DNA of 64,000 nucleotides from Pseudomonas sp. AOB-7 (lineage in GTDB: Bacteria; Pseudomonadota; Gammaproteobacteria; Pseudomonadales; Pseudomonadaceae). This document shows positions 37,109 to 49,394 of this stretch, one piece after another (position 1 is the stretch's first letter; every line of letters begins with the position of its first letter). Under the pieces are notes generated by a model. It made no database searches and was not told where the DNA came from. It saw nothing but the letters and a program-made list of their open reading frames with translations. The position numbers were made by a program, and so were the translations under genes. The DNA is taken from NCBI RefSeq assembly GCF_003696305.1, contig NZ_RFFK01000002.1, forward strand, positions 62,001 through 126,000, written 5' to 3'.

Positions 37109-37506
37109 GGCCGTGCTCCGCTCAGGCGTGTGTCGACCTGGATTTCGGTGCCGGTCATCAGCTTGTGCACCGGGCACTTGTCGGCGATGCGCAGCAGTTG
37201 CTGGCGCTGGCTGTCATCCAGCGCACCGCGCAATTCCAGTTCCACCGCCAGGCGGTAACGTCCCTGGCGCTCCTCGCTGTCGTCGCGCTCCACCTTCACG
37301 TCCAGCCCCTCCAGCGGCAAGCCGCGCTGGCGGGCGTAGAGCATCAGGGTCAGGGCCTTGCAAGCGCCGAGGGCGGCGTCGAACAGGTCGTGCGGCTCCG
37401 GCCCGGCACCGTCGCCGCCCAGCTCCGCTGGTACGTCGCTGTCGAGTCGATGCGGGCCGATGTCGATGTGATGCAACAGGCCTTTGGCGGTGCTTACGCG
37501 AATCAT
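37105..37506 (-). CDS. OsmC family peroxidase-like protein
   Basis: A 133-aa protein of the OsmC/Ohr superfamily. Typical segments are GPEPHDLFDAALGACKALTL, with the first redox cysteine in GAC, and ADKCPVHKLMTG, with the second in KCPVH. This CPVH variant fits the YhfA/OsmC subgroup that reduces organic hydroperoxides or is of unknown reductant. It is upstream of and coupled to the pirin gene. Confidence 0.9.
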   Translation of the reverse strand: MIRVSTAKGLLHHIDIGPHRLDSDVPAELGGDGAGPEPHDLFDAALGACKALTLMLYARQRGLPLEGLDVKVERDDSEERQGRYRLAVELELRGALDDSQRQQLLRIADKCPVHKLMTGTEIQVDTRLSGARP

Positions 37507-37559
37507 GGCGGGTGTCCCGGCGAGTGATGGTGCTGCCAGCCTAGCGCAGGCCGGGTCGG

Positions 37560-38954
37560 TCAGACCAGCGCCGACAGCCGCACGTCGGCGCCCAGCACGC
37601 GCAGCAGACGGCCCTGGGCGTCGAGGATGGGCACCGAGACGGTGAAGCAGAAAGCGTCGGTGGCCGAGGAGCGGTAGACCTGGGTGATATGGCTGCGCAG
37701 GCCGTCGGCGACGGCGCGGAACCAGGGTCGCTGGCTCCAGTCGCGGCCGCGGCAGCTGGCGCTGTCGTGGTGCGGCACGTCGGCGGCGAAGACGTTCTCC
37801 GACAGCTGCACGCCGCGGCTGTCGACCAGATAGAACAGCTCGAAGCGGCTGTCGCGGGCCAGGGTTTCGCGCAGCAGGCGCTCGGCGGCGAGCGGCTCGC
37901 CAGCCAGCGCCGGTTCGCCGGCCAGGCGCTCGACGCCGGCGCGCACCGCGCTGTGGATCTCCAGGCGGAAATCGCCGAGCCCGGCCAGCAGGCGGTCGCC
38001 GTCCTCGCGCACCGCCTGGCTGTGGTGCAGCACCTGGCCGGCCTTGCCGAGCAGCTCGCCGGCGACCTGGGCGATGGCTTGCACGTCGCCGTTGATCGAG
38101 CGCAGCGCCTGGCCGATCTGCTCGGTGCCGGCGGCGATCTGGCCGACCTGGGCGTCCAGGCGGTCCATGGCCTGGCGCGTGCTGTCCAGGCCGGCGCCGA
38201 CTTCGCGCATGCCGTCGCGGCCGTCGGCCACCGCCTGGTGCATATGGCCGCCGGCGTCGCCGAGCTGGCGCATGCCGTCGCGAAAGCGCTCGATGATGCC
38301 GCTGACCTGGTCGGTGGCCGCGGTGGTATGCCCGGCCAGGCGTCGCACCTCTTCGGCCACCACGGCGAAGCCGCGGCCGTGCTCGCCGGCGCGGGCAGCC
38401 TCGATGGCGGCGTTGAGCGCCAGCAGATTGGTCTGCTGGGAGATGCTGGCGATCACCCCGATGACCTTGCTCACTTCGTCCAGCTGGCCGGCCAGTTGCT
38501 CGATCACCTGACCCAGCTGCGCCTCGCTGGCGCCGATCGCCTCGACCTGGCGCAGCACCGTCTGGCCACTCTGCTGGCATTGGCGCAGGGTCGCCGAGAC
38601 CTCGGCCGACAGCCGCGCCACCGCGCCGGCGCCCGGCACCAGTTCGGCGTCGAGGGTGGTGGTGACCTGTTCGCTGGCGCTGGCGATCAGCTCCGAGGAC
38701 TGCGCCAGGGCCTGGCCGCTCTGCTCGTTGGCGGCGGCGATGCGCGCCAGCTGCGGGGCATGGGCGGCGATGCCGACGGCGGCGCCGAGGCTGGCGCGGA
38801 TGCGCTGCTGCAGGCCGGCGCTGAAGCCGTTGAGGCGCGCCATCCACTGCCGATGTTCGGGCAGGCGGGTGGTCAGGTCGTGGTGCTGGAACAGGGCGTC
38901 GAGGGCGGCTTCGTCCTGAGCCTGGCGGTTCGGTTTGCGCAGCAACTGCAGCAT
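37560..38954 (-). CDS. Soluble methyl-accepting chemotaxis protein with C-terminal Cache-like domain
   Basis: A 464-aa receptor with no membrane helix. The chemotaxis signalling domain comes first: its hairpin tip [20 protein letters not shown] lies around residue 171-190, followed by [18 protein letters not shown]. The C-terminal 130 residues look like a Cache/PDC sensor ([43 protein letters not shown]). That inverts the usual order and places a normally extracytoplasmic type of sensor in the cytosol. Start at 38954 ([11 protein letters not shown]); the frame extends upstream without family similarity. Confidence 0.88.
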   Translation of the reverse strand: MLQLLRKPNRQAQDEAALDALFQHHDLTTRLPEHRQWMARLNGFSAGLQQRIRASLGAAVGIAAHAPQLARIAAANEQSGQALAQSSELIASASEQVTTTLDAELVPGAGAVARLSAEVSATLRQCQQSGQTVLRQVEAIGASEAQLGQVIEQLAGQLDEVSKVIGVIASISQQTNLLALNAAIEAARAGEHGRGFAVVAEEVRRLAGHTTAATDQVSGIIERFRDGMRQLGDAGGHMHQAVADGRDGMREVGAGLDSTRQAMDRLDAQVGQIAAGTEQIGQALRSINGDVQAIAQVAGELLGKAGQVLHHSQAVREDGDRLLAGLGDFRLEIHSAVRAGVERLAGEPALAGEPLAAERLLRETLARDSRFELFYLVDSRGVQLSENVFAADVPHHDSASCRGRDWSQRPWFRAVADGLRSHITQVYRSSATDAFCFTVSVPILDAQGRLLRVLGADVRLSALV

Positions 38955-39153
38955 GGTGAGTCCCCTTGATGGTCTGCACGTGGCGTTGCAAGCCAAGTGC
39001 CAGCATTGGCGCGGCACCGCGCCCTGGCGGCGAGCGCCAGGCGCCCGGGGCGACGCTGGCGCGCTGCCGGCCGCTGCTGCACCAGCGCGGTGCGGCGAAC
39101 TCGCCGGGCCGGCCCGGGGTCTATGCTGCTCGAACCTGTCAGGAGGACGCGTC

Positions 39154-40176
39154 TTGCCCATTTTCCGTGTTATCGCGCTGGCGCTCGCCGGCCTGCTCGC
39201 CTGCAATGCCCAGGCGCGCGACTACCGCTACAGCGACGCCCATCTGCACTACGTGGATTTCTTCCAGGAAAGCGCCGGGATGGACGAGCTGCTGGAGCAG
39301 ATGGCCGCCAGCGGCATCGACCATGTGATGCTGTCCGGCATCCCGGTGGCGAAGAAATGGGACGAGGACGAGCCCAAGCGGCCGCGCTACTACGCCGGCG
39401 ACGACGCCAATGCCTACTGGTACAGCGCCACCGATGTGTTCGTCGCCGCCGCCTACAAGCGCCTGCCGGCTGAGCAGCGCCAGCGCTTCCACCCCTTCCT
39501 GTCCGGCTTCAACCCCAATGACAAGAACGCCGACGCCCATATCCGCCGCATGCTCGAGCTGGACCCCGGGCTGTGGCAGGGCATCGGCGAGATCTTCACC
39601 CGCCACGACGACCTCACCGCGCTGATCCACGGCAGCGCCCCGCGGGCCAACAACGAGGCGCTGACGCGGGTCTTCCATCTAGCCGCCGAGTACGATCTGC
39701 CGGTGATGCTGCACTCCAACATCACCTCCAAGCGCGAGCGCAACCCGCTCTACCTGCAGGAGATCGAAGACCCGCTGCGCAACCACCCGCACGTGCGCTT
39801 CATCTGGGCGCATGCCGGCACCAGCATGGAAATTCACCGGCATCAGGACAAGCTGGATTTTCTCCTGCCTACCCTCGAGCGCATGCTCGGCGAGTACCCC
39901 AATCTGTACATCGACCTGTCCTGGACCATGCTGCGCCCCTACTTGCTGGACGAGAACGGCAAGGCGGATGCGGACTGGGTGCACCTGGTCAGCAGCTATC
40001 CGCAGCGTTTCATGCTCGGCTCCGACGTGGTCGGCCGCTTTGGCAGCCTGGGCGAGTACATGAGGGGGTTCGTCCCCTTCCTCGATGCGTTGCCGCCGGA
40101 CGTGGCGCAGCAGGTGGCGCGCGACAACTTTCTCGCCGTGCTGCCGCGCAAGGTGCAGGCCGAGCTGAACCGCTAG
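39154..40176 (+). CDS. Exported amidohydrolase family protein (TTG start)
   Basis: A 340-aa metal-dependent hydrolase of the amidohydrolase_2 / TIM-barrel group. After a signal peptide ([19 protein letters not shown]) come the metal ligands [34 protein letters not shown] and the terminal aspartate of [11 protein letters not shown]. The start is a TTG at 39154: AGGAGG lies 7 nt upstream, no ATG or GTG fits, and the signal peptide begins there. Periplasmic location is predicted; substrate unknown. Confidence 0.87.
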   Translation: MPIFRVIALALAGLLACNAQARDYRYSDAHLHYVDFFQESAGMDELLEQMAASGIDHVMLSGIPVAKKWDEDEPKRPRYYAGDDANAYWYSATDVFVAAAYKRLPAEQRQRFHPFLSGFNPNDKNADAHIRRMLELDPGLWQGIGEIFTRHDDLTALIHGSAPRANNEALTRVFHLAAEYDLPVMLHSNITSKRERNPLYLQEIEDPLRNHPHVRFIWAHAGTSMEIHRHQDKLDFLLPTLERMLGEYPNLYIDLSWTMLRPYLLDENGKADADWVHLVSSYPQRFMLGSDVVGRFGSLGEYMRGFVPFLDALPPDVAQQVARDNFLAVLPRKVQAELNR

Positions 40177-40242
40177 CGCGGCCGTCATCAGGCTGTCATC
40201 TGGGCGTCATAGGCTCGCGCCGATCTCAACAAGGAGCGCGAC

Positions 40243-40707
40243 ATGCACCCAATTCAAGTGGCCGCCGTGGCTGGTCTGTTCGCTTGCGCCGCCGCCGTTC
40301 AGGCCGAGGTGCGGGTGGAGGGGCCGGTGGAATACGGCATCTTCACCAGCCAGTATCAGGACTTCGAGGCCGGCGAGAGGGTGCTGACCCGCAGCAACCA
40401 GGACATCCAGCGCACCGAGCAGGTGCCCGCCAAGCTCGGCACCAAGTTCGGCCTGCGCTACCGCCTGGTGGGCAAGCGCGAGGGCGACGAGCCGCTGACC
40501 TTGCTGTATTTCACCCCCGGCGTGGTCACCCCGGACGGCCAGCGCCACGACAAGTTCGAGGTGCGGCAGCAGCTGGTGACAGGTGCGCCGCAGGACGTGA
40601 TGGCCTTCGAGTTCAGCGAACATCACGAGGTGGTGCCCGGCGAATGGCACTTCATGGTGTTCCAGGGCGACCGCAAGCTGGCCGAACAGCGCTTTCAGGT
40701 ACGTTGA
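40243..40707 (+). CDS. DUF3859 exported protein
   Basis: A 154-aa protein with a signal peptide (MHPIQVAAVAGLFACAAAVQA) and a DUF3859 domain, beta-rich (VEGPVEYGIFTSQYQDF, GTKFGLRYRLVGKREGDE, EWHFMVFQGDRKLAEQRF). AAGGAG precedes the ATG. Function unknown; located between the amidohydrolase and the response-regulator gene but with gaps of 66 and 48 nt, so it may be separately expressed. Confidence 0.85.
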   Translation: MHPIQVAAVAGLFACAAAVQAEVRVEGPVEYGIFTSQYQDFEAGERVLTRSNQDIQRTEQVPAKLGTKFGLRYRLVGKREGDEPLTLLYFTPGVVTPDGQRHDKFEVRQQLVTGAPQDVMAFEFSEHHEVVPGEWHFMVFQGDRKLAEQRFQVR

Positions 40708-40755
40708 TCCGCCGTCCCGGCCTATGCTGTGAAAGGAGCGGAGCAGGGCAGGGCG

Positions 40756-41460
40756 ATGGCGGACGGGCAGCGGGTACTGGTGGTGGACGACGACGGCGAG
40801 GTGCGGCAGCTGCTGCAGGACTACCTCGGCGGTCACGGCTATGCGGTGCACGGCTGCGCCGACAGCGCGGCGCTGCGCCAGGCGCTGCAGGACGGCCTGC
40901 CGGACCTGGTCCTGCTCGACGTCGGCCTGCCCGGCGAGGACGGCCTGAGCCTGGCGCGCTTTCTGCGCGAACGCCACGACCTGCCGGTGATCATGATTTC
41001 CGGCGCCGGCAGCCCGGTCGACCGCATCATTGGCCTGGAAGTGGGCGCCGACGACTACCTGGCCAAGCCCTTCGACCCGCGCGAGCTGCTGGCGCGGGTC
41101 AAGAGCGTGCTGCGCCGCTACCGACACGCCGGCGAGGAGGCGCCAACCTCGGACGGCGGCGTGTGCCTAGGCCGCTTCCGCCTCGACCTGCAGCGCCGCC
41201 AGCTGCTCGACGAGCAGGGCGGCGAGATCGAGCTGACCGCCATGGAGTTCGACCTGCTGCAGGCCTTCGCCCAGCGCCCCAACCGGCCGCTGTCGCGCGA
41301 CCAGTTGCTCAACCTGACGCAGAACCGCGACTGGAACCCCTTCGACCGCTCCATCGACATCCGTATCGCCCGCCTGCGGCGCAAGCTCGAGGACGACCCG
41401 GAGAAGCCGCAGATCATCCGCACCCTGCGCGGTGTCGGCTATATGCTGGTGACCCGCTGA
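40756..41460 (+). CDS. OmpR-family response regulator
   Basis: A 234-aa two-domain regulator. The receiver has VLVVDDDGEVRQL, the phosphorylated D55 in DLVLLDVGLPGEDG, the T/S switch MISGAGS, and K in YLAKPFDPRELLARV. The DNA-binding winged helix ends with DRSIDIRIARLRRKLEDDP and RGVGYMLV. It is followed by the hybrid kinase gene 136 nt downstream, its probable partner. Start taken at 40756; a GTG 9 codons earlier is possible. Confidence 0.92.
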   Translation: MADGQRVLVVDDDGEVRQLLQDYLGGHGYAVHGCADSAALRQALQDGLPDLVLLDVGLPGEDGLSLARFLRERHDLPVIMISGAGSPVDRIIGLEVGADDYLAKPFDPRELLARVKSVLRRYRHAGEEAPTSDGGVCLGRFRLDLQRRQLLDEQGGEIELTAMEFDLLQAFAQRPNRPLSRDQLLNLTQNRDWNPFDRSIDIRIARLRRKLEDDPEKPQIIRTLRGVGYMLVTR

Positions 41461-41596
41461 ACCGACGCTGCCGTGGCGGCTTTTAGCGGCTAAAGCCGCT
41501 GCGCAATGTTTCAATTGTTTCACTGTGCCTGCCGGCGGCCAGGGACGTCGCGCGCCTTCCTATACTGGCGCCATAGCCCCTGTGCGGAGGTCCGCC

Positions 41597-44395
<2,799 letters not shown>

Positions 44396-44512
44396 TACTC
44401 AAGGCATACAAAGGCGCAGCACGGCGCCATCGTGGCGATACAGGGGCGCGGCAAGCTGGCCTCAGGGCTCGGCAACAGCCTGCAGCCCCCAACCACCACG
44501 AGGCAACATCCC

Positions 44513-44692
44513 ATGAAACTCCCATTCTTCACCCCCGGGCGCATGAGCCCGAGCCAGGCCGCCGGCGAGACAGCGCCGCGCCAGCACGGCGCCGCGCGCC
44601 GCCGCAAGGCGTCCGCCGCCGGCGACCGCATGCTGTGCATCTACCTGGCGCAGAACCCCGGACTGACGCGCCGCTACATGGACCTGAGCTGA
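44513..44692 (+). CDS. Possible small basic protein (59 aa)
   Basis: A short frame from ATG 44513 (MKLPFFTPGRMSPSQAAGE) with a basic middle (GAARRRKASAAGD) and an ordered-looking C-terminus (LCIYLAQNPGLTRRYMDLS). Codon composition is GC-rich like the neighbours and GAGG lies about 9 nt upstream. It could be a real small gene or a chance frame; no family recognised. It lies between the hybrid kinase and mddA-like genes. Confidence 0.45.
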   Translation: MKLPFFTPGRMSPSQAAGETAPRQHGAARRRKASAAGDRMLCIYLAQNPGLTRRYMDLS

Positions 44693-44739
44693 TTGCCTAG
44701 ACGAACATCAGGTGCGCGCCCGCGCATCGAGGACTCCTC

Positions 44740-45501
44740 ATGAAACGCCTTGCCATCTTTATCTACGGCCTTGCCTGCTACGCCCTGTTCCTGGCCACCT
44801 TTCTCTACGCCATGGCCTTCGTCGGCAACCTGCCGGCGGCGCCGCGCACCATCGACGGCGCACCGCTGTTGCCCCTGGCCGACGCCCTGGCGATCGACCT
44901 GTTGCTGCTGACCCTGTTCGCCGTGCAGCACAGTGTGATGGCGCGCCCGGCCTTCAAGGCCCTGTGGACGCGAATCATCCCGGTCGAAGCGGAGCGCAGC
45001 ACCTATGTGCTGTTTTCCAGCCTGGCGCTGATCGCCCTGTTCTACTTCTGGCAGCCGCTGGGCGGGATGATCTGGGAGATCGACAACCGCAGTGGGCGCC
45101 TGCTGCTCAACGCCGGCTTCGGCTTCGGTTGGGCGCTGGTGCTGTACAGCACCTTCCTGATCAACCATTTCGACCTGTTCGGCCTGCGCCAGGTGTGGCT
45201 GCAACTACTCGGCCGGCCCTACACCGCGCTGCCGTTCCAGACCCCAGGGGCCTACAAGCTGGTGCGCCATCCGCTGTACCTGGGCTGGTTCTTCGCTTTC
45301 TGGTGCACGCCGCAGATGAGCGCCACCCACCTGCTGTTCGCCCTGGCCACCAGCGCCTACATCCTGCTGGCCATCGTCTTCGAGGAGCGCGACCTGCTGC
45401 GGGCGTATCCGCAGTACCGCAGCTATCGTCAACGGGTGCCGATGCTGCTGCCGCGCCTGCGCGGCAAGCGCAAGGTAGAGGAGCTGGAGGAGGCGGCCTG
45501 A
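44740..45501 (+). CDS. mddA: MddA-like methanethiol S-methyltransferase (NnrU/ICMT superfamily)
   Basis: A 253-aa membrane methyltransferase. The sequence follows MddA of Pseudomonas: LAIFIYGLACYALFLATFLY, FVGNLPAAPRTIDG, LFAVQHSVMARPAFK, HFDLFGLRQVW and the SAM-binding, ICMT-like tail GAYKLVRHPLYLGWFFAFW with FEERDLLRAYPQY. It would methylate methanethiol with SAM to dimethyl sulfide. Five or so membrane helices. AGGACTCCTC separates the ribosome site from the ATG. Annotation rests on remembered similarity; a generic isoprenylcysteine-methyltransferase-like role is the alternative. Confidence 0.8.
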   Translation: MKRLAIFIYGLACYALFLATFLYAMAFVGNLPAAPRTIDGAPLLPLADALAIDLLLLTLFAVQHSVMARPAFKALWTRIIPVEAERSTYVLFSSLALIALFYFWQPLGGMIWEIDNRSGRLLLNAGFGFGWALVLYSTFLINHFDLFGLRQVWLQLLGRPYTALPFQTPGAYKLVRHPLYLGWFFAFWCTPQMSATHLLFALATSAYILLAIVFEERDLLRAYPQYRSYRQRVPMLLPRLRGKRKVEELEEAA

Positions 45502-45520
45502 AGCATCCGCTCGCCAACCG

Positions 45521-45542
45521 AAGGCGCCCCGCGGGGCGCCTT
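45521..45542 (+). terminator. Terminator after mddA
   Basis: A 10-bp stem AAGGCGCCCC / GGGGCGCCTT with a 2-nt loop and TTTTG after it. Confidence 0.8.
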
Positions 45543-45685
45543 TTGCATGTGTGCAGAAAAATTTCGTGCACCCCATCAAGCGCCCAAGGCACAAGCCGAT
45601 ACAAGGGAAATTAAGTAGTTAGCTGAATATCTTCAGACCTGCGGTCAGGAATGGCGGTGGGTTGCCGACAACAGGAGCATCATCA

Positions 45686-47311
45686 ATGTCGCTGCGTAAT
45701 CTTGCCATCGCCCCGCGGGCGGCCCTGGGTTTTGGACTGGTGGCACTGCTGGTGCTGCTGCTCGGCGCCTTCTCTCTGCTGCAGATGGCGGAGATGCGCA
45801 AGCAGTCCACCGAGGTCGACGAAAACTGGCTGCCCAGCGTGCTGGCGCTGGCCGAGTTGAGTCAGGACGTGCTGCGCCTGCGCGCCATTACCCTGCGCCT
45901 GATGCTCAACCGCGAACCCGAGCAGGTGCAGCGCAACCTGCGCCTGGCCGAGGAGCTGCGCGCCATGCTCGCCAAGGCGCAAACGGCTTACGCGCAGCGC
46001 ATCACCACCGCCGAGGAACGTCGCCTCTACGACGACTTCAAGCGGGCCGAGACGGCCTACCTGCAGGAACAGGGGCGGATAGTCGAGGCGGTGCGCCGCG
46101 GCGATTTCGATGCCGCGATCGCAGTCGCCGGCGGCGTGCTCAACCAGCACGCCGACGCCATGGCCCGCGGCCTGCGCGAGCTCTCGGAACTCAACCGCAA
46201 CGCCGTTTCGGCCGCGGCGCAGCGCGCCGGCGTGGTGTTCGAGTCGGCGCGCGCCTGGGTCATCGGCATGCTGCTGCTGGCGGCCCTGGCCACCGTGGTG
46301 CTGGCGCTGCTGCTGACCCGCAGCATCGTCGCGCCGCTGACCGAAGCGGTGCGGGTAGCCGAGGTGGTGGCTTCGGGCGATCTGACCCAGTCGATCCAGG
46401 TGCTCGGCAACGACGAGCCGGCGCGCCTGCTGGCGGCGCTGAAAAGCATGCAGCAGAGCCTGCGCAGCACCATCCAGAGCATCGCCGACTCCTCCAACCA
46501 GCTGGCCTCGGCGTCCGAGGAGCTGCACGCGGTGACCGAGGACTCGAGCCGCGGCCTGCACCAGCAGAACACCGAGATCGAACAGGCCGCCACCGCGGTC
46601 AACCAGATGACCGCGGCGGTGGAGGAGGTGGCGCGCAACGCGGTGAGCACTTCGGAGGCCTCGCGCGAGTCCAACCAGACCGCCCAGCAGGGCCGCGAGC
46701 AGGTGCGCCAGACCGTCAGCTCGATCAGTCAACTGGCCGAGGACGTGAACAGCACCTCCGGGCAGGTCGAGCAGCTGGCCGAGCGGGTGCGCGAGATCAG
46801 CAAGGTGCTCGACGTGATCCGCTCCATCGCCGAGCAGACCAACCTGCTGGCGCTCAACGCCGCCATCGAGGCCGCGCGGGCCGGCGACGCTGGCCGCGGC
46901 TTCGCCGTGGTCGCCGACGAGGTGCGGGCGCTGGCCCATCGCACCCAGCAGTCGACCCAGGAAATCGAGCAGATGATCGGCGGCATCCAGAGCGGCACCG
47001 ACCAGGCCGTGGGGGCGATGCACAGCAGCAACGGCCGCGCCCGTTCCACCCTGGAGGTGGCGCAGGCCGCCGGCACGGCGCTGGAGCAGATCGCCCAGGC
47101 GATCGCCTCGATCAACGAGCGCAATCTGGTGATCGCCAGCGCCTCGGAAGAGCAGGCGCAGGTGGCGCGCGAGGTGGACCGCAACCTGGTCAACATCCGC
47201 GACCTGTCGCTGCAGAGCTCGGCCGGTGCCAACCAGACCAGCGCCGCCAGCCAGGAGCTGTCGCGCCTGGCGGTGGATCTGAACAACCTGGTGGCGCGCT
47301 TCAAGGTCTGA
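45686..47311 (+). CDS. Transmembrane methyl-accepting chemotaxis protein (4HB type)
   Basis: A 541-aa chemoreceptor. TM1 (about 13-34) and TM2 (about 190-212, [18 protein letters not shown]) flank a periplasmic helical ligand-binding domain of about 150 residues, a four-helix-bundle type. A HAMP linker ([20 protein letters not shown]) follows, then the signalling domain with the conserved tip [20 protein letters not shown]. No C-terminal CheR-docking pentapeptide is seen (ends ARFKV). Start at 45686 with AGGAG 9 nt upstream. Ligand unknown. Confidence 0.93.
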   Translation: MSLRNLAIAPRAALGFGLVALLVLLLGAFSLLQMAEMRKQSTEVDENWLPSVLALAELSQDVLRLRAITLRLMLNREPEQVQRNLRLAEELRAMLAKAQTAYAQRITTAEERRLYDDFKRAETAYLQEQGRIVEAVRRGDFDAAIAVAGGVLNQHADAMARGLRELSELNRNAVSAAAQRAGVVFESARAWVIGMLLLAALATVVLALLLTRSIVAPLTEAVRVAEVVASGDLTQSIQVLGNDEPARLLAALKSMQQSLRSTIQSIADSSNQLASASEELHAVTEDSSRGLHQQNTEIEQAATAVNQMTAAVEEVARNAVSTSEASRESNQTAQQGREQVRQTVSSISQLAEDVNSTSGQVEQLAERVREISKVLDVIRSIAEQTNLLALNAAIEAARAGDAGRGFAVVADEVRALAHRTQQSTQEIEQMIGGIQSGTDQAVGAMHSSNGRARSTLEVAQAAGTALEQIAQAIASINERNLVIASASEEQAQVAREVDRNLVNIRDLSLQSSAGANQTSAASQELSRLAVDLNNLVARFKV

Positions 47312-47340
47312 GGCCGACAGGGGGCGGCCGGCGAGCCAGG

Positions 47341-47370
47341 CTGATCGCCGGCAAGCCGGCTCCCACAAGG
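47341..47370. repeat. Pseudomonas REP-like palindromic unit
   Basis: GCCGGCAAGCCGGCTCCCACA-type sequence: a short palindrome (GCCGGC AA GCCGGC) followed by CTCCCACA, matching the common REP elements of pseudomonads. It lies in the 120-nt gap between two converging genes, the usual location for REPs. Confidence 0.65.
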
Positions 47371-47390
47371 GTTTCTGATGCAGCAACGAA

Positions 47391-47412
47391 AACGGCGCCC
47401 GCAGGCGCCGTT
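47391..47412. terminator. Terminator between MCP gene and fabB
   Basis: A 9-bp perfect stem AACGGCGCC / GGCGCCGTT with loop CGCA, serving the leftward fabB and possibly the rightward MCP gene. Confidence 0.8.
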
Positions 47413-47433
47413 GTCTTTACTGCAGGGCAGCTG

Positions 47434-48654
47434 TCACTTGCCGGCCCAGCGCTTGAGCACCAGGGTGGCGTTGGTGCCGCCGAAGCCGAAGCTGTTGCTC
47501 ATCACGGTGTCGAGCTTGGCGTTCTCCACGGTCTTGAGCTGGATCGGCAGGTCGGCCAGTTCCGGATCGACTTCCTCGATGTTGGCCGAGGCAGCGATGA
47601 AGTTGCCTTCCATCATCAGCATGCAGTAGATCGCTTCCTGCACGCCGGCGGCGCCCAGGCTGTGGCCGGACAGGCTCTTGGTCGAGCTGATGGCCGGCGC
47701 CTTGTCGCCGAACACCTCGCGCACCGCGCGGCTTTCGGCGACGTCGCCGACCGGGGTGGAGGTGCCGTGGGTGTTGAGGTAGTCGATCGGCGTGTCGACG
47801 GTGGCCAGGGCCTGCTGCATGCAGCGCACCGCGCCTTCGCCGCTCGGCGCGACCATGTCGTAGCCGTCGCTGGTGGCGCCGTAGCCGACGATTTCGGCGT
47901 AGATCTTCGCGCCGCGGGCCAGGGCGTGTTCCAGCTCCTCGACCACCACCATGCCGCCGCCGCCGGCGATGACGAAACCGTCACGCTTGGCGTCGTAGGC
48001 GCGCGAGGCCTTGTCCGGGGTTTCGTTGTACTGGGTGGAGAGGGCGCCCATGGCGTCGAACAGGAAGCTCTGGCTCCAGTGTTCTTCTTCGCCGCCACCG
48101 GCGAACACCACGTCCTGCTTGCCCATCTGGATCTGCTCCATGGCGTGGCCGATGCAGTGAGCGCTGGTGGCGCAGGCCGAGGAGATCGAGTAGTTCACGC
48201 CCTTGATCTTGAACGGCGTGGCCAGGCAGGCGGAGACGGTGCTGCCCATGGTGCGCGGCACGCGGTACGGGCCGACGCGCTTGACGCCTTTCTCGCGCAG
48301 GATGTCGAGGGCTTCCATCTGGTTGAAGGTGGAGGCGCCGCCGGAACCGGCGATCAGGCCGGTGCGCGGGTTGGAGACCTGTTCCTCGCTGAGGCCGGCG
48401 TCCTTGATCGCCTGCTCCATGGACAGGTAGGCGAAGGCGGCGGCGTCGCCCATGAAACGGTAGACCTTGCGGTCGATCAGCTCTTCCAGGTTCAGGTCGA
48501 CCGAACCGGAGACCTGGCTGCGCAGGCCCATCTCGGCATAGGACGGGTTGAAACGGATGCCCGACTTGCCGGCACGCAGGCTGGCGGCTACGGCTTCTTT
48601 GTCAGTGCCCAGGCAGGAAACGATGCCCAGACCGGTGATCACTACACGACGCAT
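47434..48654 (-). CDS. fabB: 3-oxoacyl-ACP synthase I (KASI)
   Basis: A 406-aa condensing enzyme essential for unsaturated fatty acid elongation. The catalytic triad is C161 in [10 protein letters not shown]296 in LNTHGTSTP and H331 in [10 protein letters not shown]. Full family length. Start ATG at 48654; an upstream TTG (48660) is in frame but [16 protein letters not shown] is the family start. It follows fabA by 11 nt in the fabAB operon. Confidence 0.97.
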   Translation of the reverse strand: MRRVVITGLGIVSCLGTDKEAVAASLRAGKSGIRFNPSYAEMGLRSQVSGSVDLNLEELIDRKVYRFMGDAAAFAYLSMEQAIKDAGLSEEQVSNPRTGLIAGSGGASTFNQMEALDILREKGVKRVGPYRVPRTMGSTVSACLATPFKIKGVNYSISSACATSAHCIGHAMEQIQMGKQDVVFAGGGEEEHWSQSFLFDAMGALSTQYNETPDKASRAYDAKRDGFVIAGGGGMVVVEELEHALARGAKIYAEIVGYGATSDGYDMVAPSGEGAVRCMQQALATVDTPIDYLNTHGTSTPVGDVAESRAVREVFGDKAPAISSTKSLSGHSLGAAGVQEAIYCMLMMEGNFIAASANIEEVDPELADLPIQLKTVENAKLDTVMSNSFGFGGTNATLVLKRWAGK

Positions 48655-48665
48655 GTGCAAGTCCT

Positions 48666-49181
48666 TCAGAAACTGTCGGTGGAGGTGAACAGGCCGACGC
48701 GCAGGCCTTCGGCGCTGTAGATCTCGCGTCCGTCGACGCTGACGCTACCGTCGGCGATGCCGAGGATCAGCGAGCGGCTGATGGTGCGCTTGATATGGAT
48801 GTTGTAGGTGACCTTCTTCGCCGTCGGCAGCACCTGGCCGAAGAACTTCACTTCGCCCGAACCCAGAGCGCGGCCGCGGCCGGGGTTGCCCTGCCAGCCG
48901 AGGTAGAAGCCGACCAGCTGCCACATGGCGTCGAGACCGAGGCAGCCGGGCATGACCGGGTCGCCCTCGAAGTGGCAGCCGAAGAACCACAGGTCCGGAT
49001 TGATGTCGAGCTCAGCGACGATTTCGCCCTTGCCGTGCTTGCCGCCGGTTTCGCTGATGTGAACGATGCGGTCGATCATCAGCATGTTCGGGGCGGGCAG
49101 TTGCGCGTTCCCCGGACCGAACAGTTCGCCGCGGCTGCAGGCGAGCAGGTCTTCCCGGGTATAGGCGTTTTGTCTTGTCAT
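48666..49181 (-). CDS. fabA: 3-hydroxydecanoyl-ACP dehydratase/isomerase
   Basis: A 171-aa hotdog enzyme that introduces the cis double bond at the C10 stage of anaerobic unsaturated fatty acid synthesis. The active-site residues H70 ([15 protein letters not shown]) and D84 ([11 protein letters not shown]) are exactly in place. First gene of fabAB, divergent from nothing: the upstream 213 nt run to the 3' end of the hybrid kinase gene and contain a palindrome that may be its operator. Confidence 0.98.
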   Translation of the reverse strand: MTRQNAYTREDLLACSRGELFGPGNAQLPAPNMLMIDRIVHISETGGKHGKGEIVAELDINPDLWFFGCHFEGDPVMPGCLGLDAMWQLVGFYLGWQGNPGRGRALGSGEVKFFGQVLPTAKKVTYNIHIKRTISRSLILGIADGSVSVDGREIYSAEGLRVGLFTSTDSF

Positions 49182-49307
49182 GCGAGCTCCTCAATTGTCC
49201 CCACGCTTCTAAGGCTGGGCGAATCGTCCTGGCCGGCCACGCCTGGTAGGCGTCTGCCGGCAGCCTAGTCATAGACTGTTGCGTTGTGGTGAAAGTCACA
49301 GCGCGGT

Positions 49308-49323
49308 GAGTACAGTTGTACTC
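49308..49323. promoter_or_regulatory. Palindromic operator candidate upstream of fabA (FabR/DesT type)
   Basis: GAGTACA-GT-TGTACTC, a perfect palindrome of 7-bp arms about 130 nt upstream of fabA. The core TACA-NN-TGTA matches the FabR-type TetR operator core (remembered as AGCGTACANNTGTACGCT), so a FabR/DesT-like repressor is the natural candidate. Confidence 0.5.
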
Positions 49324-49394
49324 CGCTGCCGCGGCCTTGTCACAGCCGCCGGCATTTCTCCTTGTAACCCCGCCACCGCGCCACTGCCACTCGC

